This document shows, one piece after another, positions 16,357-24,583 of a stretch of DNA of 51,411 bases; the first letter of the stretch is position 1; each line of letters starts with the position of its first letter. Origin of the DNA: Gemmatimonadota bacterium. GTDB taxonomy: Bacteria > Gemmatimonadota > Gemmatimonadetes > Longimicrobiales > RSA9. The stretch covers positions 1-51,411 of the forward strand of contig JBDLIA010000012.1 of assembly GCA_039715185.1 (NCBI GenBank), given 5' to 3'. The notes beneath the pieces were generated by a model. The model ran no database searches and was not told the origin of the DNA. It saw nothing but the letters and a program-made list of their open reading frames with translations. The position numbers were made by a program, and so were the translations under genes.

Positions 16357-16538
16357 ATAGGGCCTCACGGGCTGGGGTGCGGCTGGCTCTTCCTCCCGGG
16401 GAGAGCCTCCGTATCCCTCGGAACGGATTCCGCGCCCGATGGCCGCCAACCCGCGTTTGCCGCTTGCAGGCGCCGCGCCCTACAATCGGAGCGACGAACC
16501 GGCTCGCCCTTCCCGCCCCGTGTGTCTCAGGAGGACGC
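16357..16538. promoter_or_regulatory. Divergent intergenic region
   Basis: These 182 bp lie between the start codons of the giant lipoprotein (minus) and the ECF sigma factor (plus), so promoters for both must be here. AGGAGG-like bases (CAGGAGG at 16528-16534) precede the sigma GTG. No further operator or promoter motif could be assigned with confidence. Confidence 0.35.
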
Positions 16539-17102
16539 GTGGTCGACCAGACCGGCGATGTCACGCGCTTGGCCCAGCGCTGGAGCGATGGTGACGATGA
16601 GGCTTTCGATCGATTGATCGACCTCGTCTACGAGGATCTTCGGCGCATCGCCCACCGGCACGTCCGCGACACCGGCGGAAGCGGCACCATCAACACCACC
16701 GCGCTGGTCCACGAGGCCTACCTCAAGATCGGCGGGACCGGCGGCGGGGACTGGCCGGGACGCGCGAGCTTTCTGGCTTTCTGTTCGAAGGCCATGCGCC
16801 GCATCCTCATCGACTACGCGCGCCAGCGGCAGGCGGAGAAGCGCGGCGGCGATCGCGTCCAGGTCCCGCTGACACCCCAGTCCGCGGTAGTGGATCGCGA
16901 CGCGACGGACGTGCTCGCGCTCGACGAAGCGCTGGGGTGGCTGGAGGGACGCGACCCCGCCCTGGCCCGGATCGCCGAGTGTCGGTTCTTCGGCGGACTT
17001 TCCGTTTCAGAGACAGCGGACGCGCTGGACATCTCGACCCGCACGGTGGAAAGGGGCTGGGCACGCGCTCGAGCCTACCTGCGCGAAGCGCTCGACGCGT
17101 AG
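16539..17102 (+). CDS. ECF-type sigma-70 factor of the TIGR02999 type
   Basis: A 187-residue sigma factor, the usual length for this group. Region 2 is visible in ALVHEAYLKIGG and RASFLAFCSKAMRRILIDYA, with the group-typical RQRQAEKRGGD just after it. Region 4 is visible as ECRFFGGLSVSETADALDIS and TRTVERGWARARAYLREAL. The GTG start at 16539 is preferred because CAGGAGG ends about 5 bases upstream; the long in-frame extension upstream has no family similarity. It is followed almost immediately by a Ser/Thr kinase-TPR gene, a pairing common in Acidobacteria, Planctomycetes and Gemmatimonadota. The kinase probably modulates this sigma factor or shares its signal (inference). Confidence 0.88.
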   Translation: MVDQTGDVTRLAQRWSDGDDEAFDRLIDLVYEDLRRIAHRHVRDTGGSGTINTTALVHEAYLKIGGTGGGDWPGRASFLAFCSKAMRRILIDYARQRQAEKRGGDRVQVPLTPQSAVVDRDATDVLALDEALGWLEGRDPALARIAECRFFGGLSVSETADALDISTRTVERGWARARAYLREALDA

Positions 17103-17138
17103 CACATGACGCCTCATCACCCCGGCGAGAAACGGATC

Positions 17139-19727
17139 ATGGATTCTTCCCGCAGGCTTATCGAGGAGCGCTGGAGCGAGGTCGACCGGCTGTTCGATGA
17201 GGCGCTGGGACTGGCCCCGGAGGAGCGACAGGCGTACGTGGCCGAAGCTTGCGGCGGCGACGTCGCTCTGGAGGAAACGGTCTCACGCCTTGTGGCTTCC
17301 GCGGCCGAGGTCGGTAGCGTAGTCACGGGCCCCGGCACCGAGCTTCTTCGCGCGGCGTTCAAGGCCGAAGCGGGCCAGCCGACAGAGCTCCCGGAGGGAA
17401 CTCGAATCGGCCCCTATCGAGTGCTCGGCCAGTTGGGGCGCGGGGGTATGGCCACGGTCTACGAGGCCGAGCGCGCCGACGGCGAGTTCGATCAGCGAGT
17501 AGCGATCAAGGTCCTGCGGGGCATCGACTCCAGGGACGTGGAGCGACGCTTCCTGGCCGAGCGCCAGATCATGTCGTCGCTCGCGCACCCCAACATCGCC
17601 AGGCTGCTGGACGGAGGCACCACCGAAACCGGCCTTCCCTACCTGGTCATGGAGCTCGTCGAGGGCGAGCCCATAACCCGCTGGGCCGATCGGCAGCGGC
17701 TGGACATCGGCGGCCGGCTGGACCTGTTCATCCAGGCGACGGAGGCGGTCCAGTACGCGCACACGCGCCTGATCGTACACCGGGACCTCAAGCCGTCGAA
17801 CGTCCTGGTGGATGCCGACGGCCGCGTCCGGCTGCTGGACTTCGGGATCGCCAAGCTGATCGCGGAACACGGCGAAGCCGCTGGCGCGCCCCATACGCGG
17901 CCGGCCACGCGCTGGATGACCCCCGAGTACGCCGCCCCGGAGCAGATCCTCGGCCAGCCGATCACCACCGCCACCGACGTGCACGGCATGGGCGTGTTGC
18001 TCTACGAGCTGCTGACCGGTCGGCGGCCGTTCGGCAACGGCGGCGGCTTCGAAGTGGAGCGCGCGATCTGCGAGCAGACGCCGACGCTACCGTCGGTGGC
18101 CGTGGCTTCATCCGCGGCGGGCGAACCGGCTCCCGACGCGCTGCGGAGGCGCCTCACCGGGGACCTCGACGCAATCGTGGCCAAGGCGCTGCGCAAGGAG
18201 CCCGACGACCGGTACGGAAGCGTGCAGGACATGCGCGCGGATCTCGTCAGGCACCGCACCGGTTTCCCGGTCTCGGCGCGGGCAGGCTTCCGGTCCTACC
18301 GCGCCCGCAAGTTCCTCCGCCGTCATCGGGTCGGCGTGGCGGCGGCCGCCGCAATGCTGGTCGTGGTCGCGACGGCCGGAGCCACCCTCGTCCGCGAGAA
18401 CGCCGAGACCGAGCGCCAGCGGGCCCGGGCCGAGACCGAGGCGGAGAACGCCGGACTGGTGGTGGACTTCCTGGCCGATGTGTTTCGCGGACGCAACCCG
18501 GAGCAGGCCCCCTCGGATACGATCACCGCGCGGGAGCTTCTCGCCTGGGGCACCGAGCGCGTGGATGCGGAGTTCGGCGACCGGCCCGCGGTGCAAGCCG
18601 AGCTTCTGCTGGTGTTGGGGGGAGCACACTACAACCTCGGGCTGTTCGAGGAGGGGACCGCGCTGCTGGAACGCGCCGTGGACATCCGGCGCGGGGAATT
18701 CGGCGAGGCGAGCGCGGGAGTTGCCGACGCGTTGCTGCGCGTCGGCGGTTCTTACAGGAACCGGCGGGACTTCGAGGCGGCGGTTTCCCCCCTCCAGGAG
18801 GCGCTGAGCATCTATCGGACGTTGCGCGAAACGGACGATCGTAGTGTCGCGAATGCGCTGGAATCGTTGGGACAGGCCCTTCGAGACGCCGAAAGCATCG
18901 ATTCGGCCGAGGTCGTGATGCGCGAGGCAGTGGCAATCAGGCGCCTGTACCCGGAGGAGGATCTGGAACTTGCCAACTCCCTTCTCAGTCTGGCGTACGT
19001 GCTGCGCCGCGCCGGGCGTCTGGATGAGGCGGAGGCCCTGTACGAGGAGGGCATCCCGCGCATGCGAGATCACCCGGATCGCGCGTCCGCTGACTTGGCG
19101 ATCCACCTCAACAACCTGGGCTACCTCCGACGCGTGCGCGAGGACTTTCCCGCCGCCGCGCTTGCGTACCGCGAGGCCCTGGAGATCCGGGCCCGCCTTA
19201 TCGGGCGCGGGCATCCCGGCTCGCTTCTGATCGCGAACAACCTCGCCAGCGCCCTGCACGAAGTGGGGCGACGGGAAGAGACGGTCGCGGTCCTCGGGGA
19301 GAACGTCACGGCCGCCAGAGAGCAATGGCCCGAGGGGCACTGGCGCGTGGGAAGCGCCCTTGGGGGTCTCGGCAACGCTCTCCTGCGATACGGCGACATC
19401 ACCGGAGCGGAACCCGTCCTGCGGGCGGCGGTCGACGAGTATACGAGGCAGCTCGGCGCCGAACATGAGTGGACGCAGTGGGCGTCGGGCAGGATCGCAG
19501 TCATTCAGATCCTGAACGGCGACGAGGCCGCCGGCCGGGCGTATCTGGACCGCATGCACGCGTGGGCCGTCGTGAGCCGGAAGGAGAATGGCGGCGAGCT
19601 GGATCCCAACACCGTCGGCCAGCTTCAGCCATTCCTTACCACGCTGGACGCGGTGGGCCTGGAAGAGGAGCATCGCCGGTTCTCGGCGCTCCTGCCGGAC
19701 AGCGCGAGCGCGCCGGCCGGAGGTTGA
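17139..19727 (+). CDS. Membrane Ser/Thr protein kinase with C-terminal TPR repeats
   Basis: An 862-residue kinase. The Hanks-type kinase domain spans about residues 90-360: glycine loop LGRGGMATVYEAE, lysine in VAIKVLRG (K124), catalytic loop IVHRDLKPSNVLV (HRD 214-216), DFG at 234-236 and the APE-type YAAPEQ. A transmembrane helix (VGVAAAAAMLVVVATAGATLV) lies near 400-420. The extracytoplasmic C-terminal half consists of TPR repeats (for example HYNLGLFEEGTALLERAVDI). ATG 17139 is preferred over ATG 17106, since only the former has a purine-rich GGCGAGA stretch upstream. The preceding sigma gene ends 36 bp before it. The probable role is signalling from the envelope through phosphorylation; targets are unknown. 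Confidence 0.88.
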   Translation: MDSSRRLIEERWSEVDRLFDEALGLAPEERQAYVAEACGGDVALEETVSRLVASAAEVGSVVTGPGTELLRAAFKAEAGQPTELPEGTRIGPYRVLGQLGRGGMATVYEAERADGEFDQRVAIKVLRGIDSRDVERRFLAERQIMSSLAHPNIARLLDGGTTETGLPYLVMELVEGEPITRWADRQRLDIGGRLDLFIQATEAVQYAHTRLIVHRDLKPSNVLVDADGRVRLLDFGIAKLIAEHGEAAGAPHTRPATRWMTPEYAAPEQILGQPITTATDVHGMGVLLYELLTGRRPFGNGGGFEVERAICEQTPTLPSVAVASSAAGEPAPDALRRRLTGDLDAIVAKALRKEPDDRYGSVQDMRADLVRHRTGFPVSARAGFRSYRARKFLRRHRVGVAAAAAMLVVVATAGATLVRENAETERQRARAETEAENAGLVVDFLADVFRGRNPEQAPSDTITARELLAWGTERVDAEFGDRPAVQAELLLVLGGAHYNLGLFEEGTALLERAVDIRRGEFGEASAGVADALLRVGGSYRNRRDFEAAVSPLQEALSIYRTLRETDDRSVANALESLGQALRDAESIDSAEVVMREAVAIRRLYPEEDLELANSLLSLAYVLRRAGRLDEAEALYEEGIPRMRDHPDRASADLAIHLNNLGYLRRVREDFPAAALAYREALEIRARLIGRGHPGSLLIANNLASALHEVGRREETVAVLGENVTAAREQWPEGHWRVGSALGGLGNALLRYGDITGAEPVLRAAVDEYTRQLGAEHEWTQWASGRIAVIQILNGDEAAGRAYLDRMHAWAVVSRKENGGELDPNTVGQLQPFLTTLDAVGLEEEHRRFSALLPDSASAPAGG

Positions 19728-19758
19728 GCCCCGGGCGGCCCTGCAGGAAGACCGACAG

Positions 19759-20283
19759 CTAGCCCGGCCGCCGAATCCCGTAGTCGAGTCGCACCATGCC
19801 TTTGCCGAGCACGGTCGCGGAATTCAGCGCGACCCGGTGCTCGAGTTCGCTCGGCGGCCACAGGGGGATGCCCCTACCGAGCAGCACGGGAATGACGTGC
19901 ACCTCGATGCGATCCAGGCCGCCGGCGTCCAGAAACTGCCGTTGGACATCCGCTCCACCGATCACCCAGACGTCGCGGGTCTCGCTCCGCCGAAGCTCGG
20001 CCACGAGATCGGAGATGTCCCCGGACCAGACCTCGGTGTCCGGTGGCGGGTCGTCCACCGGACGGTGCGACACCACGATCGTGCGTAGGCCCTGGTACAC
20101 CCAGTCGCCGAATCCTAGGACCTGATCGTACGTCCTCCGGCCGATCACGATCGTGCCGACCTGCTCGATGAACCGCTCGTAGCCGTAGTCGACGTCGCCG
20201 AATTCGTCCAGCCAGTCGATGGCTCCGTCGGCCCGGGCGATGTAGCCGTCCAGGCTCGCGGCGATGAACCCCCTGATCTGCAT
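19759..20283 (-). CDS. Dihydrofolate reductase-family / RibD C-terminal-like reductase
   Basis: A 174-residue protein of the DHFR/RibD-C fold. It begins MQIRGFIAASLDGYIARADG, continues with TIVIGRRTYDQVLGF, and has the NADPH-loop segment DVWVIGGADVQRQFLDAGGL followed by VIPVLLGRGIPLW. These motifs mark the YwjB/YyaP-like group. Its members are NADPH-dependent reductases, often of unknown substrate, rather than true folate reductases. The ATG at 20283 is chosen because the family begins here; 12 upstream in-frame residues are atypical. It is convergent with the kinase gene and stands alone. Confidence 0.85.
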   Translation of the reverse strand: MQIRGFIAASLDGYIARADGAIDWLDEFGDVDYGYERFIEQVGTIVIGRRTYDQVLGFGDWVYQGLRTIVVSHRPVDDPPPDTEVWSGDISDLVAELRRSETRDVWVIGGADVQRQFLDAGGLDRIEVHVIPVLLGRGIPLWPPSELEHRVALNSATVLGKGMVRLDYGIRRPG

Positions 20284-20617
20284 GGCGGACACCCCGAAGA
20301 AAGACCGAAGAATTGTCATTATTCAACCAGGGGCGCGGCGGGTCAAGCTTCTCTCGCTCGCACGGTTGATTAGCGTCGGGTGCTCGTCGTGAGCCTTGCG
20401 ATCACCCCCCGGAGGGGATGAAAGTGATGCCCAGCGCAACGAGACATACCCGCCAGGAGGGGCTCTCTATCTCGCGAACATCGTCCCACGGATCGGGCGA
20501 GCGGTCCTCGCTCAATCGGCTTGCGGCCAGCGCGACCACCCACTGGGCTCAACCGGTGGCTGATCGCGCGCGGCGCGGGCCACGCACACATGCACGCGCA
20601 GCACTGCGGTCACTAGG
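20284..20617. other. Intergenic region with no recognised gene
   Basis: These 334 bp separate two divergent genes. An in-frame stretch of 67 codons from 20418 lacks a convincing ribosome site and homology, and its arginine/serine-rich product looks like a chance frame. No tRNA, hairpin terminator or repeat was recognised. Promoters for both flanking genes presumably lie here. Confidence 0.5.
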
Positions 20618-22171
20618 ATGAGGCCCACGACCATCCAGCTTCTCTGGCTCGCGGGCATGCTCGCGGCGGCCGGTTGGATGGTCTACGAGCCATCCCCGGA
20701 GCCGTTCATCGCTCTCACCGCGGGGATCATCGGCTTCCTGTCGTTCGGTAGAGAGCAGAGCCGGCCGGCCGCCGTTTTGGATGAGCCGCCGCCGACCCGG
20801 CGTTCGGTAGCCGTGCTGCCGCTCGAGCACCTGGGCACGGACGAATCCGAGGGTTTCCTGGCCGACGGTATGAGCGAGGACATCATCGCCCGCCTCGCGA
20901 AGGTCGATGACCTCAGGGTCATATCCAGCAGTAGCGTCATGCGCTTCCGGCACCGACATGTCGACCCGGCGGAGATCGCGCACGAGCTGTCCGTCAGGTC
21001 GATCCTCGACGGGACCATCCGACAGGAGGGCGAGAGGGTCCGTGTCGTGGTGAAGCTCACCGACTGCGCGACACGACAGCAACTCTGGGCCGAAAGGTAC
21101 GACCGCGAGGCTGTCGACAGGTTCGCGCTTCAAACCGAGATCGCGGAGAGCGTGGCAGCGGCGCTGGACGTGGAGCTGGCGCACGAGACGGTGCGGTCGG
21201 TCCCGGATCCAGAGGCGTACAGGCTTCACCTGCTCGCGCGATTCCACGCGAACAAGTGGAGTCAGGACGGATGGCGCAAGGCGGTGGAGCATCTCGAGGA
21301 AGCGATCGGGATCGACCCGAGCTATCCGGGCCCCAGGTCGACCCTCGCCTACGTGTACGGCATCCGCGCGTACATGCACACGTTCGCGCCCACGGAGGCG
21401 TTCCAGCGGGCCGAGCAGGAGGCCCGCCTCGCCCTTGCCATGGACGACCGCGAAACGGAGGCCCACATGGCGCTGGGCCTGGTGCACTACTGGCTCCACT
21501 GGGACTGGCAGGCCGCGCTATCGGAGTTGACGCGGGCGGTCGAGTTGAGCCCGGGCGACGCCACCGCCCGGAGCTTCCTGGGTATGGTCCTCGACACCCT
21601 GCGCCGCCACGAGGATGCCATGCGTCACCGCCGGCTCGCCTACGAGCTGGACCCGCTCAATCCGCTCGCCGCGCTGAACGTTGGCTACGGGTACATGATC
21701 GGGCGGCGGTTCGAGACCGCGATCGGCCAGTTCGAGCGCGCGCTCGAACTGGATCCGGAGAACGCCGCCGCCACCTACGGCCTCGGCATGGTTCAGGCCG
21801 ACATCGGTGACGTCAATGCGGCCTGCCGCACCTTCGAGCTCGGCATGGAGAAGGTCGACTCGGGATCGGCCATGTACGGATTCCTGGGCTGGGCCTACGC
21901 CGTCGCCGGGCGCACCGACGAAGCGCACGCCGTGCTCGATGGACTGCTGCGGGAGGACCGGTGGGAGGCAAGATCCTCGTTCCACGTCGCCATGGTCTAC
22001 CTGGGACTGGGCGACAGGGATGGATTCTTCTCGTGGCTCGACCGGGCGATGGAGGAGCGCTCGCCGTGGATGGTGTGGTTCCACGTGACTCCCAGCCTGG
22101 ACGCCGCCGCCGGAGACCCTCGCTACGGGGAGGTGTTGCGACGGCTGCACCTGCCGACTGGGCCTGGGTGA
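20618..22171 (+). CDS. TolB-like (FlgO-type) domain protein with TPR repeats
   Basis: A 517-residue protein. Two hydrophobic segments lie near the N-terminus (LLWLAGMLAAAGWMVY and FIALTAGIIGFLSF). A TolB-like/FlgO domain follows, recognised by SVAVLPLEHLGTDESEGFLA, DGMSEDIIARLAKVDDLRV and ILDGTIRQEGERVRVVVKLT. From about residue 200 onward there are TPR repeats. This is the arrangement found downstream of adenylate-cyclase or DNA-binding domains in many bacteria, but here the N-terminal catalytic or DNA-binding module is absent and replaced by membrane anchors. It probably acts as a scaffold or sensor at the membrane. No partner gene is adjacent. Confidence 0.8.
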   Translation: MRPTTIQLLWLAGMLAAAGWMVYEPSPEPFIALTAGIIGFLSFGREQSRPAAVLDEPPPTRRSVAVLPLEHLGTDESEGFLADGMSEDIIARLAKVDDLRVISSSSVMRFRHRHVDPAEIAHELSVRSILDGTIRQEGERVRVVVKLTDCATRQQLWAERYDREAVDRFALQTEIAESVAAALDVELAHETVRSVPDPEAYRLHLLARFHANKWSQDGWRKAVEHLEEAIGIDPSYPGPRSTLAYVYGIRAYMHTFAPTEAFQRAEQEARLALAMDDRETEAHMALGLVHYWLHWDWQAALSELTRAVELSPGDATARSFLGMVLDTLRRHEDAMRHRRLAYELDPLNPLAALNVGYGYMIGRRFETAIGQFERALELDPENAAATYGLGMVQADIGDVNAACRTFELGMEKVDSGSAMYGFLGWAYAVAGRTDEAHAVLDGLLREDRWEARSSFHVAMVYLGLGDRDGFFSWLDRAMEERSPWMVWFHVTPSLDAAAGDPRYGEVLRRLHLPTGPG

Positions 22172-22228
22172 TCCCGGAGCCGACGAGGAGGAGGCCGCGC
22201 CTGCCATCAATTCTCAGTAGCCGGCGAC

Positions 22229-23383
22229 CTATCTCGGGGCGAACGCAGCGCCTTCAGGACCAGTAATCGTTACGCCGGCGGCCTCCAGCGCCTGGAGCGT
22301 CACGCCCCAGCCCCCGAACTGCTCCGTGACGGCCAGCCAGAGCTCGTTGTCGCCCGCCTCGAGCGGCAGGAACAGCTCGTCGTACAGGCCGATCGTGCCC
22401 AGAAAGCGATAGTCGCGCGAGGCGAAGGCATCGGACGCTGCGAACAGCGCCCGCCCGTTCAAGTACACACGCACGCGATCGCTGAAACCGATTTTCACGG
22501 GCAGCGTGCGCGCGCGATCGGAGCGTAGCGTCAGCGCCGCGATCACCGTGTTGTCGGGGCGGTTGTTGTAGAGCATGCCGATGTTCGCGATGCCGCGGAC
22601 CTCGGGCTCCAGGGTCGTCCACGTCCGGGCCTCCGCGAAGTCGGCGGCCAGCCGCTCCAGTCCATCGACCGTCTCCTCGGGGAAGGCGTCGGAGACACGC
22701 CACCTGGTGACGACGCCCGGCACGGCGTCCGGCGCCTCGGCGCCTTCCCCGCCGGCGAACGCGGGGTCGACGCCTGGCCGCACGATGACGTTGGCGAACC
22801 ACGCTCCCGCGCCGCTGGTGGCGAGCCCGACTGCGCCCGACGCCGGATCACGCACCAGCTGGGGGAAAACGATCGGGACCCCATCGATCGTTACCTCCGC
22901 CCGGCTCTCCCGCACCGCGAGTCGGACGTGCACCCACTCATCGGAGCGTATTTCCGCGGGCTGGACGTAGCGCGCGTCCGCGTAGAGCTGCCAGCTGCTG
23001 GTGCGGTTGAATATCGGCTGGTATTGGACGGCGTCCGGCAGCCCGGACAGGTGCGGCCGCAGGTAGATGTGCTCGTGGTTGGCCGGGTCCACCGCGCGAA
23101 AGCGAAGCCCGTGAAAGCCGTTGTCCGCGGTCGCGGCGAGGTCGAACTCGATCACGCCGTCCCCGAATTCCGCGTCCTTCAGCCAGGCGACGCCGCCCTG
23201 CATGAACAGCGCGTCACGGTCCAGGTGGGCCTCGAAGCGGGACTCGCGTGCCTGCACGTCCCAGGCGGCTTCGTCCATGGCGACCTGGGCCTCCAGCGGC
23301 ACTCCGAAGAAGATCGCCGCGACGGTGGTCGCGGCCATGGCCAGGACGATGGCGTTCGTCCAGGGCTTGCCAATCGCTTTCAT
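22229..23383 (-). CDS. Secreted concanavalin/LamG-like (DUF1080-type) protein
   Basis: A 384-residue protein with an N-terminal signal segment (AIVLAMAATTVAAIFFGVPL, cleaved near EAQ). The region about 45-200 looks like a concanavalin-type beta-sandwich: GVIEFDLAATADNGFHGLRF, FRAVDPANHEHIYLRPHLSG and WVHVRLAVRESRAEVTIDG. A second beta-domain follows, including VRVYLNGRALFAASDAF and DNELWLAVTEQFGGWGVTLQ. Such proteins bind or process carbohydrates, but no catalytic residues can be assigned here. A tandem operator-like repeat lies about 100-190 bp upstream (23481-23574), and an AraC regulator is encoded beyond it on the same strand. Control by that regulator is possible but unproven. Confidence 0.65.
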   Translation of the reverse strand: MKAIGKPWTNAIVLAMAATTVAAIFFGVPLEAQVAMDEAAWDVQARESRFEAHLDRDALFMQGGVAWLKDAEFGDGVIEFDLAATADNGFHGLRFRAVDPANHEHIYLRPHLSGLPDAVQYQPIFNRTSSWQLYADARYVQPAEIRSDEWVHVRLAVRESRAEVTIDGVPIVFPQLVRDPASGAVGLATSGAGAWFANVIVRPGVDPAFAGGEGAEAPDAVPGVVTRWRVSDAFPEETVDGLERLAADFAEARTWTTLEPEVRGIANIGMLYNNRPDNTVIAALTLRSDRARTLPVKIGFSDRVRVYLNGRALFAASDAFASRDYRFLGTIGLYDELFLPLEAGDNELWLAVTEQFGGWGVTLQALEAAGVTITGPEGAAFAPR

Positions 23384-23480
23384 CGTGGGCCGGGCTCCTG
23401 ACTGGTCGATATCGGGGCCGCCGCGGGGGCGGTGATCCCCGAAGTCTAGGAGCGGGCCCTACGCGCGTATTGGAAAAAGC

Positions 23481-23578
23481 GGACATCAGAAGTCGTTCGA
23501 GATTCGAACTAGTTACACATCGCCTCAGCGGACATCGCGACTCATTCAAATTTTGAACTAGTTGCACATCGCCTGAAG
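23481..23578 (-). promoter_or_regulatory. Tandem 49-bp repeats with palindromic cores (candidate operator)
   Basis: Two 49-bp units start with GGACATC at 23481 and 23530. Each contains a 13-bp inverted repeat TTCRA-N3-TYGAA (23496-23508 and 23545-23557), the 8-bp palindrome AACTAGTT, and a shared tail CACATCGCCT. The core bases differ but the palindromic symmetry is kept by compensating changes. The units lie 100-190 bp upstream of the minus-strand concanavalin-like gene. This suggests two binding sites for a dimeric regulator. Confidence 0.6.
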
Positions 23579-23618
23579 GGCGATGAAGAGCTGGAGCAAA
23601 TGGGCGACGAAGAGCTGG
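23578..23618 (+). repeat. Short 24-bp-period direct repeat
   Basis: GGGCGATGAAGAGCTGG at 23578-23594 recurs as GGGCGACGAAGAGCTGG at 23602-23618, one mismatch in 17 bases. It directly follows the 49-bp tandem units and may be part of the same control region or a coding remnant. Confidence 0.5.
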
Positions 23619-23635
23619 GGCGGTCGGCCGTGGAT

Positions 23636-24466
23636 TCAGCCGGGGACTGGCTCGGCTCGCCGCTCCGCGTGCAGGCGTGCCGGCGTGGACGCGGTCAGGT
23701 CGCGGAAGTCGCGGATGAGGTGCGCCTGGTCGAAGTAGCCGTGGGCCACGGCGAGCTCCGACCAGCGGGGCGCCCCACGTGTATCGGCCACCGAAACCAC
23801 CCGATTGAGTCGCTCGAGCCTCTGGATTCTCTTGGGCGATGCCCCCGCCACCTCGAGCACGGATCGACGCAGGTGCCTCAGCGACACGCCGATGCGGTCC
23901 GCCACGTCCGAGATCCGCAGGGACGCCGAGCGAGGGGCACGTAGCGCCCGCAGCGCGAGCCGGGATATCCGGCCCGCCGGATCGAGCCTCGAATCGGCGT
24001 CGCGTTCCCTGAGCCAGCGTACCAACTCGCCCAGCGCGCCGTCCCCGACGAGCGCGCGCTCGGCCAGCTTGTCGAACAGAGAAACCGAGTCGGGGCCCGC
24101 AGACGGTCGCCAGGAATCGATCGCGTCCAGGTGGTCCGCCGGGGACACCCCGAGGAGTCTGGTCACCGATTCCGGGCGCAACTCGACGGCCTGCATCACG
24201 AGACCGGGCTCCGGCCGAAAGGAACGTACCCGGCTGACCGGCCCGAAGAGTTCCAGCCTCGGCCTCTCCACACCGCCACCATCGGAGCGCACGTAGTGGA
24301 AGACGACGGTCAGGCCGGGATACGGCAAAACACGATGCGTGGCGGGCGCGCCGTGGCGCGAAGCCTCGAACGTCCAGATGGAGGAAACGTCTTCGCGCAG
24401 ATCCCCGGGCGGCGCGAACTCGGCGTATCCGCCGACTCGCCGTCGAGGGGTCAATGGGTCGCTCAT
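23636..24466 (-). CDS. AraC-family transcriptional regulator
   Basis: A 276-residue regulator. The N-terminal two thirds is a sensor region beginning VGGYAEFAPPGDLREDVSSI, typical of DUF6597-like AraC sensors. The C-terminal AraC DNA-binding domain (about 175-270) shows two helix-turn-helix units: LRISDVADRIGVSLRHLRRS, and ELAVAHGYFDQAHLIRDFRD followed by TASTPARL. The inducer is unknown. It sits between the TonB-receptor gene and the operator-like tandem repeats that precede the concanavalin-like gene, so these are candidate targets. Confidence 0.85.
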   Translation of the reverse strand: MSDPLTPRRRVGGYAEFAPPGDLREDVSSIWTFEASRHGAPATHRVLPYPGLTVVFHYVRSDGGGVERPRLELFGPVSRVRSFRPEPGLVMQAVELRPESVTRLLGVSPADHLDAIDSWRPSAGPDSVSLFDKLAERALVGDGALGELVRWLRERDADSRLDPAGRISRLALRALRAPRSASLRISDVADRIGVSLRHLRRSVLEVAGASPKRIQRLERLNRVVSVADTRGAPRWSELAVAHGYFDQAHLIRDFRDLTASTPARLHAERRAEPVPG

Positions 24467-24514
24467 CGCCCCAAGCTACCTGGCCGTAGGGTGCCGTGTT
24501 CCGGCGGCATGCAA

Positions 24515-24542
24515 GAGGGGCGCGGCCTCCGCCACGCCCCTC
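24515..24542 (-). terminator. Hairpin downstream of the TonB-receptor gene
   Basis: GAGGGGCG at 24515-24522 pairs exactly with CGCCCCTC at 24535-24542. It lies 42 bp past the receptor stop on the minus strand and before the AraC start. Only two T follow, so termination strength is doubtful. Confidence 0.45.
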
Positions 24543-24583
24543 CCCCCACCACAGAGCGCCGCTGCGCGACGCGATCCGACCTG

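Noticed and set aside
20418-20621. Possible 67-codon small gene
   Set aside because: Arg/Ser-rich translation, no homology, the purine-rich stretch is too close to the ATG, and it overlaps the next gene start.
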